Positions 35,562 through 44,658 are shown, counted from the first letter of the stretch. The stretch: 64,000 bases of DNA from Chloroflexota bacterium (GCA_014360905.1 JACIWW010000001.1:1-64000), one strand, 5' to 3'. Numbers and translations: made by a program. Notes: generated from the sequence alone by a model not told the origin.

Positions 35562-37057
35562 GCTTTGGCTCCCATAGCACAGCGGATAATCTCTTCAGCC
35601 TTTGCACCGCGCGAAAATTCACCGGCGATGCTGCCCTCATGCATGACATAGATCCGGTCGCTCATTCCCAATATCTCTGGCAACTCCGATGAAATCATCA
35701 GGATCGCATTCCCCTCATTGGCCAGTTGATCCATGAAAGCATGGATCTCTGCTTTGGATCCGACATCAATGCCACGAGTTGGCTCGTCGAAGATAAAGAT
35801 CCTTGGGCCTTTGCACAACCACTTGGCAACCACTACTTTTTGCTGGTTTCCTCCACTGAGATACTGCACCTCCCGATCCAAATCAGGCGGAGAGACGCGC
35901 AGCATTCGCACGTATTTTCCGGCTTCTAACTGCTCCTTCCGTGGGTGCAAAATACCCTGAGGGAACAAGTGCCTCAAACTTGCCATCACAACATTAGTTT
36001 GCAGCGGGAGAATGGGGAAAATACCATCGCGCTTTCGATCCTCGGGCAGCAGCCCGATGCCCATATCTACTGCTCGGGGGGGATCAATGTGGTCTACTTT
36101 CTTTCCCATGATTTCAATTGTGCCAGCAGAGTAAGGATCCAGGCCAAAAATGGCACGCGCCGTCTCTGTCCGTCCAGAACCGACCAAGCCTGCTAAGCCG
36201 ACAATTTCCCCAAAACGTACCTCGAAAGAAACATGGCGCAATTTGTCGTGCGTGCAAAGGTCTTGTACGCGAAGGGCTACCTCCCCTGGCTGGCAATAAT
36301 GGCGTGGGAACAAGTCTTTAATCTCTCGGCCAACCATCATTTTGATGATCTCATTCGCATTTGTGTCCGAAACCTTGCGCGTACCGATGCGCTGGCCATC
36401 GCGCAAAACTGTCACCCGGTCTCCTATAATGAATAACTCTTCTAGGCGGTGGGAAATATAAACAATGCCCACGCCATGCTCTTTTAGCCTGCGGATGGCA
36501 TCGAAAAGCTGCTCAATTTCCCGAACCGTTAAAGCGGAGGTAGGCTCATCTAGCACGAGAATGCGTGCTTCCTGAGAAAGGGCTTTGGCTATTTCCACCA
36601 TCTGCTGCTGCGCCACGCCCAAGGTCATTACAGGCGAACGCGTATCTATAGGTACGCCCATAGAGTCCATTAGGTTATAAGCTTCTCGATGCATGGTTCG
36701 TTTGTCCAGGAAAAACCCGGCTCGTATTTTCTCACGCCCAAGGAAGATGTTCTCTGCGACATCGCGGTAAGGCACTAATGTAAACTCCTGATAGACCATG
36801 GCGATGCCACATGCCTTAGCCATAGCTGGATCCCAGTTTGTCTGCGATACGCCATTTATCACGATCTCCCCGCCGTCCCGAGCGTAAGCACCGGCTAGGA
36901 TCTTCATCAAAGTGGATTTCCCAGCGCCGTTTTCGCCCACCAGCACGTGGACTTCGCCTGGATATAAATCAAAATCCACATTGTCCAAGGCTTGCACACC
37001 TGGGAACGATTTACTGATACCTCGCATCTCTAGTATGGGTCTGTCCTTTGCCTGCAC
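35552..37057 (-). CDS. CUT2 sugar ABC transporter ATPase, tandem domains (RbsA-like)
   Basis: The 501-residue protein has two ABC domains. The first has Walker A GENGAGKST, signature LGVAQQQMVEIAKAL and Walker B ILVLDEPTSAL. The second has the degenerate Walker A GLVGSGRTETARAIFG, signature LSGGNQQKVVVAKWL and FIFDEPTRGID, as usual for RbsA. The start was set at GTG 37057 because GGGAGGGA lies just upstream; GTG 37069 has no ribosome site. It energises import by the two downstream permeases. Confidence 0.92.
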   Translation of the reverse strand: MQAKDRPILEMRGISKSFPGVQALDNVDFDLYPGEVHVLVGENGAGKSTLMKILAGAYARDGGEIVINGVSQTNWDPAMAKACGIAMVYQEFTLVPYRDVAENIFLGREKIRAGFFLDKRTMHREAYNLMDSMGVPIDTRSPVMTLGVAQQQMVEIAKALSQEARILVLDEPTSALTVREIEQLFDAIRRLKEHGVGIVYISHRLEELFIIGDRVTVLRDGQRIGTRKVSDTNANEIIKMMVGREIKDLFPRHYCQPGEVALRVQDLCTHDKLRHVSFEVRFGEIVGLAGLVGSGRTETARAIFGLDPYSAGTIEIMGKKVDHIDPPRAVDMGIGLLPEDRKRDGIFPILPLQTNVVMASLRHLFPQGILHPRKEQLEAGKYVRMLRVSPPDLDREVQYLSGGNQQKVVVAKWLCKGPRIFIFDEPTRGIDVGSKAEIHAFMDQLANEGNAILMISSELPEILGMSDRIYVMHEGSIAGEFSRGAKAEEIIRCAMGAKACE

Positions 37058-37100
37058 GCTCCCTCCCACATTTCACATAACTTTATGCGTCGAAGCCGCT

Positions 37101-38258
37101 TTACATCTGGAAGACTACTTTGAGTGCATTCTCTTCAAACGACTTGGTTATCGCTTCTTGTGCCTGATCCAATGGATAACGATGCGTGATCAGTTTTTCG
37201 AAGGGGAACTCGTTGCGGTGTCGGTGCATCATCTCCATAGCAACATAGTAACCATCGTGTGGGTGGTTCGTATTGCCAAAGAGCAGAACATTCTTGGCAG
37301 CGATATGGCGGTGCACGTTCAGCGTTACTGTGCTATTCGTATCTACAAAGTTTCCAGTCTCCAGATACGTACCACCACGGCGCAACATCTCTAAGCCAAC
37401 CTTGAGCACTTCGGGGCGACCTACGTTCTCCACGACTACATCAGCGCCACGTCCTTCTGTTTCGTCGCGGATCATCTGAACCAACTCTTGATCAGAAAGC
37501 TCCTTGACGTTGATGCCCATGTCCGCTCCGAACTGCTTGGCCATTTCCAATTTCATCTCGCTTTCATCAAGGGCAATGATCTTACCTGCTCCGAGCATAC
37601 GCGCCTTTGCCACCATCATCATGCCCACTGCACCGACGCCCTGAACTACCACCGTATCACCAAAGTGGAAGCCCTTGCCCGCATAAGCAGCATACTCTTT
37701 CGCACGATCTAGCAGAGCCGTCACGACAAAAAGCTCAGTCAGACAAGCATGTTCCACGGATAGGTACTCAGGCACTTTGTACACCCAGGACTTGGGCGGC
37801 AAGTACATGTACTCGGCCCAACCACCGACGATATAGGGGAATTGATCAGAACGATAGGTCATGCCAATGCCCTGGTGCTTCGCACAGTACGGGTAGCCAT
37901 GAACGTGCCGACAATACCAGCATTCCCCACAGATCACGTTGGGGCAATTCGTTACCCGATCGCCAATTTTTAGGTCCTTGCCACTGTATTCTATCTCCGA
38001 GCCTTTGCCATTCATCTCCACCACGATGCCGGCATTTTCGTGGCCATGCACGCAAGGGAAAACCATGTCCTGTTCCGCTTCCGTGCCACCATACAAGGTC
38101 AACTCACCCTTGTAAGCGTGTTTATCTGTACCACAGATGCCAGACATCTCCATTTTCACTATGACGGCACCCGGCTCTAGATGATCCGGATACGGCAGTT
38201 CCTGCACTTCTATTTTTCCTGGAGCCACCATCACTGCTGCTTTTACTTTCTCTGGCAT
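37101..38258 (-). CDS. Zinc-dependent medium-chain dehydrogenase (IolM-like)
   Basis: The 385-residue NAD(P)-dependent alcohol/polyol dehydrogenase binds its catalytic zinc through Cys in MSGICGTDKHAY and His in CVHGHENAG. Four structural-zinc cysteines lie in CPNVICGECWYC with YPYCAKH. The nucleotide loop is VVQGVGAVGMMMVAKARMLG. In the Thermotoga inositol cluster a similar protein, IolM, oxidises scyllo-inosose and neighbours an IolN hydrolase, as here. The substrate is therefore proposed to be a cyclitol or polyol. AGGAGA precedes ATG 38258. Confidence 0.85.
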   Translation of the reverse strand: MPEKVKAAVMVAPGKIEVQELPYPDHLEPGAVIVKMEMSGICGTDKHAYKGELTLYGGTEAEQDMVFPCVHGHENAGIVVEMNGKGSEIEYSGKDLKIGDRVTNCPNVICGECWYCRHVHGYPYCAKHQGIGMTYRSDQFPYIVGGWAEYMYLPPKSWVYKVPEYLSVEHACLTELFVVTALLDRAKEYAAYAGKGFHFGDTVVVQGVGAVGMMMVAKARMLGAGKIIALDESEMKLEMAKQFGADMGINVKELSDQELVQMIRDETEGRGADVVVENVGRPEVLKVGLEMLRRGGTYLETGNFVDTNSTVTLNVHRHIAAKNVLLFGNTNHPHDGYYVAMEMMHRHRNEFPFEKLITHRYPLDQAQEAITKSFEENALKVVFQM

Positions 38259-38317
38259 ATTCTTCTCCTGCACGCAAGTATTTGTGCTTTGTGCTTAGCC
38301 AATTAGAGAAGCGCCTA

Positions 38318-39283
38318 TCATGGCGGATAGGCTATCGTGTATAGGTGCTTACCACCCTTGGTAGGTCCTTTCAGCAATGCTTCGATCTCCTCCGGAGAAC
38401 GCTGGGTCAGTTTTTCTGTGGGTGGTAACACTCCTGCTGGATAGCGTTCCATGATATCATTCACTAATTTCTCCAGGTAATCCAGAATAGCATAAAGCCC
38501 TGGTTTTGCTTTATCCATTTCGGCTAGGGTTGCACAGCCTACGACACCTTCTGGCGTAGCAATAACTTCAATCGTGGAAGCGCCGACATGCTGCCAGAAG
38601 GGAATGGGGAGATTATAAGCGGAACCTGACATATCAACGTGCCCAGGAGGCATCAGGCTCTCACCTTTGGTATCCACCGCATCTTCCATCTTGATCATCT
38701 CTGGGAACAAAGCCAGGGAATACGAAGTCTCGCATTCATCAGCATGGACAAAAGGCGTCTCAAAAGGACCACCATGCTTCTTATCTCGGATATGCTCTTT
38801 GATAATGAACCACCAGTTCACATTGATCAGCAATGCCGGCACCTGATACTTCTTTGCCCATTGGTGCATTGCCACAGGAATGGCATAATCCTGTCCATGC
38901 CCATTCAGCAGAATCTGCTTGCGGAAGCCGCTATTCCAAAGCCCTGCAATGACTGCACGCAAGTAAGCGATAAAGGTTTCCTCGGGAATCACAATAGTGC
39001 CAGGCATCCCCAGATGATGGAAAGGATGCGAACCGTACCAGACGGGCTGGGCAACGGTGCAGCCCGTCTTTTGCGCCACGAGCTCCGCCATACGGGTGAC
39101 CAGAAACGTGTCTTCGCCGGAACAGGCATGAGGGCCATGGTTTTCCGTGCTGCCAATGGGCACAATAATCAAATCGTTCTTCTTAAGCCGCTCCTCGATC
39201 TCCTTGCCGGTCATATTTTGCAAGTAAATGCCGGTTGCTCGATCCATGTGTCCGCCTTCGGGCGGGAGTTTCCATTTGTTCAT
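38318..39283 (-). CDS. Creatininase-family metal hydrolase (IolN-like)
   Basis: The 321-residue amidohydrolase-like enzyme of the creatininase fold has the metal ligands in IVPIGSTENHGPHACSGED (Glu, His, Asp), then LLNGHGQDYAIP and the Glu of FVHADECETSYSLAL. In Thermotoga, the family member IolN opens the ring of 3-dehydro-scyllo-inosose. The neighbour here resembles IolM and an epimerase resembles IolO, so ring opening of a cyclic diketone or a lactone is the likely role. ATG 39283 has AAGGAG twelve bases upstream; ATG 39247 is an alternative. Confidence 0.8.
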   Translation of the reverse strand: MNKWKLPPEGGHMDRATGIYLQNMTGKEIEERLKKNDLIIVPIGSTENHGPHACSGEDTFLVTRMAELVAQKTGCTVAQPVWYGSHPFHHLGMPGTIVIPEETFIAYLRAVIAGLWNSGFRKQILLNGHGQDYAIPVAMHQWAKKYQVPALLINVNWWFIIKEHIRDKKHGGPFETPFVHADECETSYSLALFPEMIKMEDAVDTKGESLMPPGHVDMSGSAYNLPIPFWQHVGASTIEVIATPEGVVGCATLAEMDKAKPGLYAILDYLEKLVNDIMERYPAGVLPPTEKLTQRSPEEIEALLKGPTKGGKHLYTIAYPP

Positions 39284-39322
39284 CGTATCGCGTGACTCCT
39301 TTCTGCTTGTGGTAATGTAAGA

Positions 39323-39997
39323 TTATTCCTCAGGTAAATCGAGGAATTGCGACAATCTCTCTTTTACTGCACGGATATGCTCTCCCATCCGCCTACCTGC
39401 TAGTTCTGCATCACGCTGTAACAGGGCTTCCAATATTCTTTGGTGCTCCTCTACCGAAATCCGCACATTCTCCATGGAACGTAAGGAAAGCACGCGCTCG
39501 CGATGGATGAGATCCTGAACACTATCCATCATTGTGATTAGCCAATGATTCTGGGCATGGTTGATGAGGAATGAATGAAATTCGATCTCGGTTTGCAGGA
39601 ACTGGGCGAGATCTTCTCGCTCCATAGCGGCAGCATTTTCTTGATAGAGTTTTTTCAAGTAGGCGATATCACTCTCCGTAAGAGCCGAGGTAGCTTTTTT
39701 CACGGCGTGGCTTTCCAGAAGTTCGCGCAGTTCAAAAAGTTCTTCTAGATCACGCTTAGTAATCCCCGTTACAAAAAAACCAACGCGAGGCACAATCCGC
39801 ACTAGACCATCTTGTTCCAGTCTGAGCAATGCCTCGCGTACGGGAGTTCGGCTGATGTTTAACTGTTCCGCCAGTTCATCGATGTGTAATTGGGCGCCGG
39901 GATTTATCTTCAGAGTAAGGATAGCCTCTTTGATAACGCCATATGCCCAATCCGTCAATGCTGTTGGCTTACTTCTTCGAACAGGAAGCTCAACCAT
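39323..39997 (-). CDS. GntR-family regulator, FCD domain; likely repressor of the operon
   Basis: The 224-residue regulator has an N-terminal GntR winged helix-turn-helix (LHIDELAEQLNISRTPVREA and LVRIVPRVGFFV). Its FCD ligand domain has metal-type residues in the EIEFHSFLINHAQNH and EEHQRILEALLQRD helices. FCD proteins sense small organic acids or sugar acids. The start is ATG 39997 with AGGA eight bases upstream. It is the first gene of the operon, and its own promoter carries a palindrome, which implies autorepression. Confidence 0.9.
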   Translation of the reverse strand: MVELPVRRSKPTALTDWAYGVIKEAILTLKINPGAQLHIDELAEQLNISRTPVREALLRLEQDGLVRIVPRVGFFVTGITKRDLEELFELRELLESHAVKKATSALTESDIAYLKKLYQENAAAMEREDLAQFLQTEIEFHSFLINHAQNHWLITMMDSVQDLIHRERVLSLRSMENVRISVEEHQRILEALLQRDAELAGRRMGEHIRAVKERLSQFLDLPEE

Positions 39998-40011
39998 TGA
40001 ACTTTTCCTAC

Positions 40012-40061
40012 AATATGTGGTATACAATGTATAGTATATCACATATTCTCAAATTTGTCAA
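40012..40061 (-). promoter_or_regulatory. Operon promoter with overlapping GntR-type operator
   Basis: On the minus strand, TTGACA (40056-40061) and TATACT (40033-40038) are spaced by 17 bp. A nested dyad overlaps the -10: AATATGTG (40012-40019) pairs with CACATATT (40040-40047), with TATAC (40021-40025) and GTATA (40029-40033) inside. GTATAC-type half sites are usual for FCD GntR proteins. This is the only strong promoter I find for the next 12.6 kb. Confidence 0.75.
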
Positions 40062-40199
40062 GCGCAGTTTTCACTGATCCTTGCCAGGAGTGCTACAATT
40101 CGGGCGTCGCAGCAAGCGCAGACACAAGCGCAATTTGTCATCAAGGGAAACTTTGGTCATAATACCTGCAAATCTGATCTTCTCATCGGAGTGAAGCAA

Positions 40200-41927
40200 A
40201 TGAAAACCTATCGGGGACTTGCAGCTTCTGCTGGGATTGCTATCGGGCCGGCTTTGATCTACTTGCCAGAAGAGAAATCGTTACAAACATCCCTAGGGTC
40301 TGTTGACCCGGCGAGCGAACTTGTTCGTCTCGACCAGGCAATCGCAGAAGCACAAAAGCAACTGGCCGCGATTTATGAGAAATCCGTAGCTGAGGTAGGG
40401 GAGGAGGCGGCGGCAATTTTTCTGGCACATCAGGAATTTCTTTCTGACCCAGAATTGCTTGATGCAGTCAAAAGGCAGATTCAAGAGCAGCGTTTGCCAG
40501 TGGAGACAGCGGTGGAAACCGCTTTCGAGATGTATGCTCAGCAACTGGAAGCTTTGGAAGATCCTTACTATCAGGAGCGAGCCCTGGACCTGCGCGATGT
40601 AAGCCGCAGGCTGCGCCGCATCCTCGCTGGTGTGCAGGATCAGGAAATGCTCACCAATTTGACTTCTCCGGTCATCGTTATCGCACGCGACCTGACTCCA
40701 TCGGACACCGCCCAGATGAACAAGCGCATGGTCCTGGGGTTCTGCACTGCCACAGGTGGGTTGACCTCGCACACGGCGATTATCGCGCGCATCTTAGGGA
40801 TTCCGGCCGTTGTAGGCATTGGTGAAGCCATCCTGACAGTGCAGGCAGGAGCGCCATTGATCGTAGATGGACATGCTGGGGTCGTGATCGAAAACGCAGA
40901 CAAAGACACCATAGCCAAGTATGCCCAGCAGCGGGATGTGGAAATCGCGAAGCGGGAAAAGGAAAAGGCTGCTGCGCATAGGCCAGCAGCCACGTCCGAT
41001 GGACATCGTGTGGAAGTCGTAGCCAACATTGCGGATGCAGCATCCGCTCAAATTGCGTTGGACTTTGGCGCAGAAGGGGTAGGACTGTTCCGCACCGAAT
41101 ACCTCTTCCTGAATCGCCAGAGCGTCCCCACGGAAGAAGAACAATATCGAGATTACCGCGCCGTAGCAGATGTGCTCGGTGATCGCCCCCTGATCATCCG
41201 CACCCTTGATATCGGGGGCGATAAACAGCTCCCTTACCTGAACATAGGGCAGGAAGCCAATCCCTTCCTTGGCTGGCGTGCCATCCGCCTTTGCCTAGAT
41301 AACCCGCATATCTTCGAGCCACAGCTCCGCGCCATCCTCCGCGCCAGCGTAGGGCGCAATGTCCAGATCATGTTTCCCATGATCGCAACCTTGGAGGAGG
41401 TGCGGCGTGCCAAAGAGATCCTCGCTCGCGTTCAAAGGCAACTGGCCCAGGAAGGCATCCCCTTTGATCCCAAGACACAAGTCGGGATTATGGTGGAAGT
41501 GCCTTCGGCGGCAGTGATCGCTGATGTATTGGCACCCGAAGTGGACTTTTTCAGTATCGGCACCAATGACCTGATCCAATACACGATGGCTTGCGACCGA
41601 GTTAACGAGAAAGTGGCCTACTTGTACGATCCGTTGCACCCAGCAGTATTGCGGCTGATTCAGAATGTGATCCAGGCTGCCCATCGTGCCGGAAAGTGGG
41701 TTGGCATGTGTGGCGAGATGGCGGGTGACCTTGAAGCCATTCCCGTGCTCTTAGGCTTGGGGCTTGACGAGTTCAGCATGAACGCGCCCACCATTCCTGC
41801 TGCGAAGGCTTTGATTTCCTCACTGACTCTGTCGCAGGCACAGGAGATTGCCCGAACTGCGCTATCCAAGAGCAGTGCAGAAGGAGTGCGTGCATACTTG
41901 CACAGTCTAGGCTTCGCGTCGCAGTAG
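40200..41927 (+). CDS. ptsI: PTS enzyme I (phosphoenolpyruvate-protein phosphotransferase)
   Basis: Enzyme I takes phosphate from PEP and hands it to HPr. The 575 residues are the normal length. The N-terminal HPr-binding helices come first, then the phospho-histidine loop GGLTSHTAIIAR and the PEP-binding barrel with FRTEYLFLNR and IMVEVPSA. The catalytic Cys is in WVGMCGEMAGD. ATG 40200 was chosen because GGAG is eight bases upstream. No HPr or enzyme II gene is in the window, so the partner may be elsewhere or the system may be regulatory. It is divergent from the GntR operon. Confidence 0.93.
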   Translation: MKTYRGLAASAGIAIGPALIYLPEEKSLQTSLGSVDPASELVRLDQAIAEAQKQLAAIYEKSVAEVGEEAAAIFLAHQEFLSDPELLDAVKRQIQEQRLPVETAVETAFEMYAQQLEALEDPYYQERALDLRDVSRRLRRILAGVQDQEMLTNLTSPVIVIARDLTPSDTAQMNKRMVLGFCTATGGLTSHTAIIARILGIPAVVGIGEAILTVQAGAPLIVDGHAGVVIENADKDTIAKYAQQRDVEIAKREKEKAAAHRPAATSDGHRVEVVANIADAASAQIALDFGAEGVGLFRTEYLFLNRQSVPTEEEQYRDYRAVADVLGDRPLIIRTLDIGGDKQLPYLNIGQEANPFLGWRAIRLCLDNPHIFEPQLRAILRASVGRNVQIMFPMIATLEEVRRAKEILARVQRQLAQEGIPFDPKTQVGIMVEVPSAAVIADVLAPEVDFFSIGTNDLIQYTMACDRVNEKVAYLYDPLHPAVLRLIQNVIQAAHRAGKWVGMCGEMAGDLEAIPVLLGLGLDEFSMNAPTIPAAKALISSLTLSQAQEIARTALSKSSAEGVRAYLHSLGFASQ

Positions 41928-41973
41928 GGGATTGGGGTAATATACATTACATAACATATGTTTCTATATACGC

Positions 41974-42020
41974 AGGACGCACCCTGTGCTTGCGCCATTG
42001 GCTGGCCCTTGGTGCGTCCT
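41974..42020 (+). terminator. Possible ptsI terminator hairpin
   Basis: AGGACGCACC (41974-41983) and GGTGCGTCCT (42011-42020) are a perfect 10-bp inverted repeat with a 27-base loop. It starts 47 bases after the ptsI stop. The T run after it is poor (CCTTTC). Confidence 0.45.
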
Positions 42021-42688
42021 TTCAGTGCTCCAGCATCAACCTCGAGGTCTTACATAATACAGCCTTAATATCCGATCTTCAGTATACCAATATGACATAA
42101 TAAAGACACCATTTCCCTCCTGATTGCATCCTGTTTTCTGGCTCTTTCTATCTTACAACTAACCCTCACATATCATACATACCATTAGCGGTTCACGTGT
42201 AGGTAGCGCGTCTATTCCTGGCGCATATCGAATCCTGGTGCTTGCGCACTGGCTTGTACAGAAACCAGTTTGTCTGATCCAACATCGCTGTAAATTAAAA
42301 TGTACAGACGAGAGCTTTCTGGTCGGCTTTTCCTCAGTCTGCAGTCCATCGGGCATGCAAGATAAAGATAGGCGCATCCACGCACATCGCATGGTAAAGA
42401 GCGGGTTTGAACTTCGCACTATAAATCTTATGTATACAAAAGGGCTTTTTATAGACATAACATAGCAAGGCTGCGCCAGGTTTTGGCACCACCTGGCTGC
42501 CCAGGCTTAAACTCTGAAAGTCCAATACGCAAAGATCTCGTGACTTGGTCTTTGGCGAAGCTCTGCCTTCTCGTCTAACTGCCCCGGAGGGACTAGTGCC
42601 CAGCGCATGAGAGCCGTTCCTGGTGCTTTTGTCCAAGCGATGAAGAGCTCTTTCATGCGCACAGCGGTTCTCTGAACAATCAACAAGT
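42021..42688. other. Long gap with no supported gene
   Basis: Open frames on both strands here are cysteine-rich and lack family features, ribosome sites or consistent codon use, so none is annotated. One hairpin, GCCAGGT/ACCTGGC, lies near 42474-42496. I searched by eye for RNase P, SRP RNA, 6S and common riboswitch cores and found none. Confidence 0.4.
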
Positions 42689-42716
42689 TTGCAGATGCGC
42701 TATTTTGTGATAAAAT
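42689..42716 (+). promoter_or_regulatory. Putative promoter of ctpA-smpB
   Basis: TTGCAG (42689-42694) and TAAAAT (42711-42716) are spaced by 16 bp. The predicted leader of about 260 bases before ATG 42985 is open in the ctpA frame but does not look coding. Confidence 0.5.
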
Positions 42717-42984
42717 TTTTACAGTTAATCGCTGATAAATTGCTTTGCATTTTGGGTTATGTCAACAAAAGCAACGACCCTATCTCTTGAGAAAGCGTCT
42801 TCATCCCCCTACCCCACTTGGCCGTCAGGCGATAACCTATGGCACGAGCGGTGATCTGTTAGCATCCGTGGAGAGCACAAAAGGATGCACTGGTAGAAAA
42901 AGGTCGGGTTGCTGCTTCAACAGTCCTTGTCGCAGGCAAAGCTTTTGGTTTCATGGTTATGTCAATACTGGAAAGAAGGAGCCT

Positions 42985-44187
42985 ATGGATAAATGGCAAA
43001 AATGGGCAGTTGCTGCCCTGCTCATTACCCTTTTGGTCACAACGGCATTTGCCGCTGGTTTCGGCGTAGGACGCTATGTCGTGCCGCCCTACCAGCACCC
43101 CGGGGAAGGGGGCGCTGAGAAGCAGCAAGAGCAATTCCGCATTTTCTGGGAAGCATGGCGGATTATCGAGGACAAGTTCTACTCCGAACAGCCACTCAAT
43201 TACAAATCCATGATCTATGGTGCTGTGCGAGGCATGGTCGCTTCCTTGGGAGATCGCCATACGGCGTTCCTCACTCCAGAACAGGCTAACGTATTCAACC
43301 AAGACCTCGAAGGAGAGTTTGGCGGCATTGGCGTGACGGTCAACATGACGGAAGATGGCTATCTGCAGGTGGTCAGGCTCATACCTGGTGCGCCCGCTGA
43401 AAAAACAAGCCTCAAAGCCGGCGATCTCATTCTGGAAGTGGATGGCAAATCAATCCAAGGACTGGACCTGGCTCAGGCAATCAGCCTGATCCGTGGGCCG
43501 AAGGGCACGACCGTGCGGCTGCTGGTCAAGCATTTCGAAGGTGATACAGAGGAAATCACCGTCACACGTGCCCTAATCGAAATCCCTACCGTAGAGAGCC
43601 GTGTGCTAGACCATGACATTGCCTACCTCCGTCTGTGGGAGTTCAATGCGCGGGCTACTGCTCTTGTGCATGAAAGCCTGAAACAACTGCTAGAAAAGAA
43701 CCCACCTGGGCTTATCTTGGATCTACGCGGCAACCCAGGAGGATACTTGCACATTGTTGTACAAATCGCTAGCGAGTTCATCCCCGAAGGAGTGGTTGTC
43801 ATCGAGCGCAGCAGCGATGGCCAAGAGACTAGACATACTGTCTCTGGCTTAGGCATTGCCACTAAGATACCTCTGGTTGTGCTCGTGGATGGTAGCAGTG
43901 CTAGTGCCGCAGAGATCCTTGCTGGTGCCATTCAGGATCACAAGCGCGGCGTGTTGATCGGGGAGCAGACTTTTGGCAAAGGCTCGGTGCAGATCACCGA
44001 ACGCTTGAGCGACAACTCGGCTCTGCAGGTGACTATCCGTCGTTGGTACACGCCCGCGAACCGCGCTATAGAAGGACAAGGCTTAACCCCAGATATCGAA
44101 GTAGAAATAACTTCTGACGATTGGCAGGCATTGCGTGACCCGCAACTGGAGCGGGCAATTTCCTACTTGCTTTCCCAAGTGCAATGA
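42985..44187 (+). CDS. S41-family C-terminal processing peptidase (CtpA-like)
   Basis: The 400-residue membrane-anchored serine protease faces outside the cytoplasm. An N-terminal membrane segment (about residues 9-29) is followed by a helical part, a PDZ domain (GGIGVTVNMTEDGYLQVV to IQGLDLAQAISLIRG) and the catalytic core. The Ser is in DGSSASAAEILAG and the general-base Lys in FGKGSVQITE. The start at ATG 42985 has AAGGAG upstream. The last bases overlap smpB (ATGA), so protein quality control and trans-translation genes are coupled. Confidence 0.9.
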   Translation: MDKWQKWAVAALLITLLVTTAFAAGFGVGRYVVPPYQHPGEGGAEKQQEQFRIFWEAWRIIEDKFYSEQPLNYKSMIYGAVRGMVASLGDRHTAFLTPEQANVFNQDLEGEFGGIGVTVNMTEDGYLQVVRLIPGAPAEKTSLKAGDLILEVDGKSIQGLDLAQAISLIRGPKGTTVRLLVKHFEGDTEEITVTRALIEIPTVESRVLDHDIAYLRLWEFNARATALVHESLKQLLEKNPPGLILDLRGNPGGYLHIVVQIASEFIPEGVVVIERSSDGQETRHTVSGLGIATKIPLVVLVDGSSASAAEILAGAIQDHKRGVLIGEQTFGKGSVQITERLSDNSALQVTIRRWYTPANRAIEGQGLTPDIEVEITSDDWQALRDPQLERAISYLLSQVQ

Positions 44188-44639
44188 GCGAAATCAAAGT
44201 TATTGCCACCAACCGCAAAGCCTATCATGACTATTTCCTCCAGGATACTCAGGAGGCAGGCATTGCCCTGACTGGCACAGAGATCAAATCGGTGCGTGCT
44301 GGTCGGGTCAACTTGCGCGATAGCTACGTGCAGATTAGAAACGGCGAGGCTTGGCTTATAAACGTCCATATTGCCCCGTACGCCGCGGGGAGCAGGGAAA
44401 ACCCCGACCCGCGCCGAGATCGCAAGCTACTGCTGCACAGCCGTGAGATCGCCCGCCTACAGAGCGCAGTCCAGGAAAAGGGCTTGACTATTGTGCCGCT
44501 GAGGCTGTATCTGAAGAACAATCGGGCGAAGGTAGAAATTGCCCTGGCACGAGGTAAGAAGCTTTACGACAAGAGAGAAGCAATTGCCAAGCGAGAAACG
44601 CAGCGCCTCATGGAACAGGAGCTGAAACGACGTCGCTAG
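44184..44639 (+). CDS. smpB: SsrA-binding protein SmpB
   Basis: SmpB binds tmRNA and brings it to stalled ribosomes. The 151-residue OB-fold protein has the family pattern NRKAYHDYFLQDTQEAGIAL, TGTEIKSVRAGRVNLRDSYV, LINVHIAPY, then VPLRLYLKNNRAKVEIALA. The basic C-terminal tail (KLYDKREAIAKRETQR) mimics the missing codon-anticodon helix. The ATG overlaps the ctpA stop, and tmRNA itself begins 56 bases downstream. Confidence 0.96.
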   Translation: MSEIKVIATNRKAYHDYFLQDTQEAGIALTGTEIKSVRAGRVNLRDSYVQIRNGEAWLINVHIAPYAAGSRENPDPRRDRKLLLHSREIARLQSAVQEKGLTIVPLRLYLKNNRAKVEIALARGKKLYDKREAIAKRETQRLMEQELKRRR

Positions 44640-44658
44640 TGATTGTATCTTTGCTTAT

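Noticed and set aside
42159-42636. Several short open frames on both strands in the ptsI-ctpA gap
   Set aside because: They overlap each other, lack ribosome sites and have non-coding-like composition.
42745-42984. Upstream extension of the CtpA frame
   Set aside because: The 80 extra residues have odd composition and no homology pattern; ATG 42985 has a good ribosome site and is followed by a membrane anchor.
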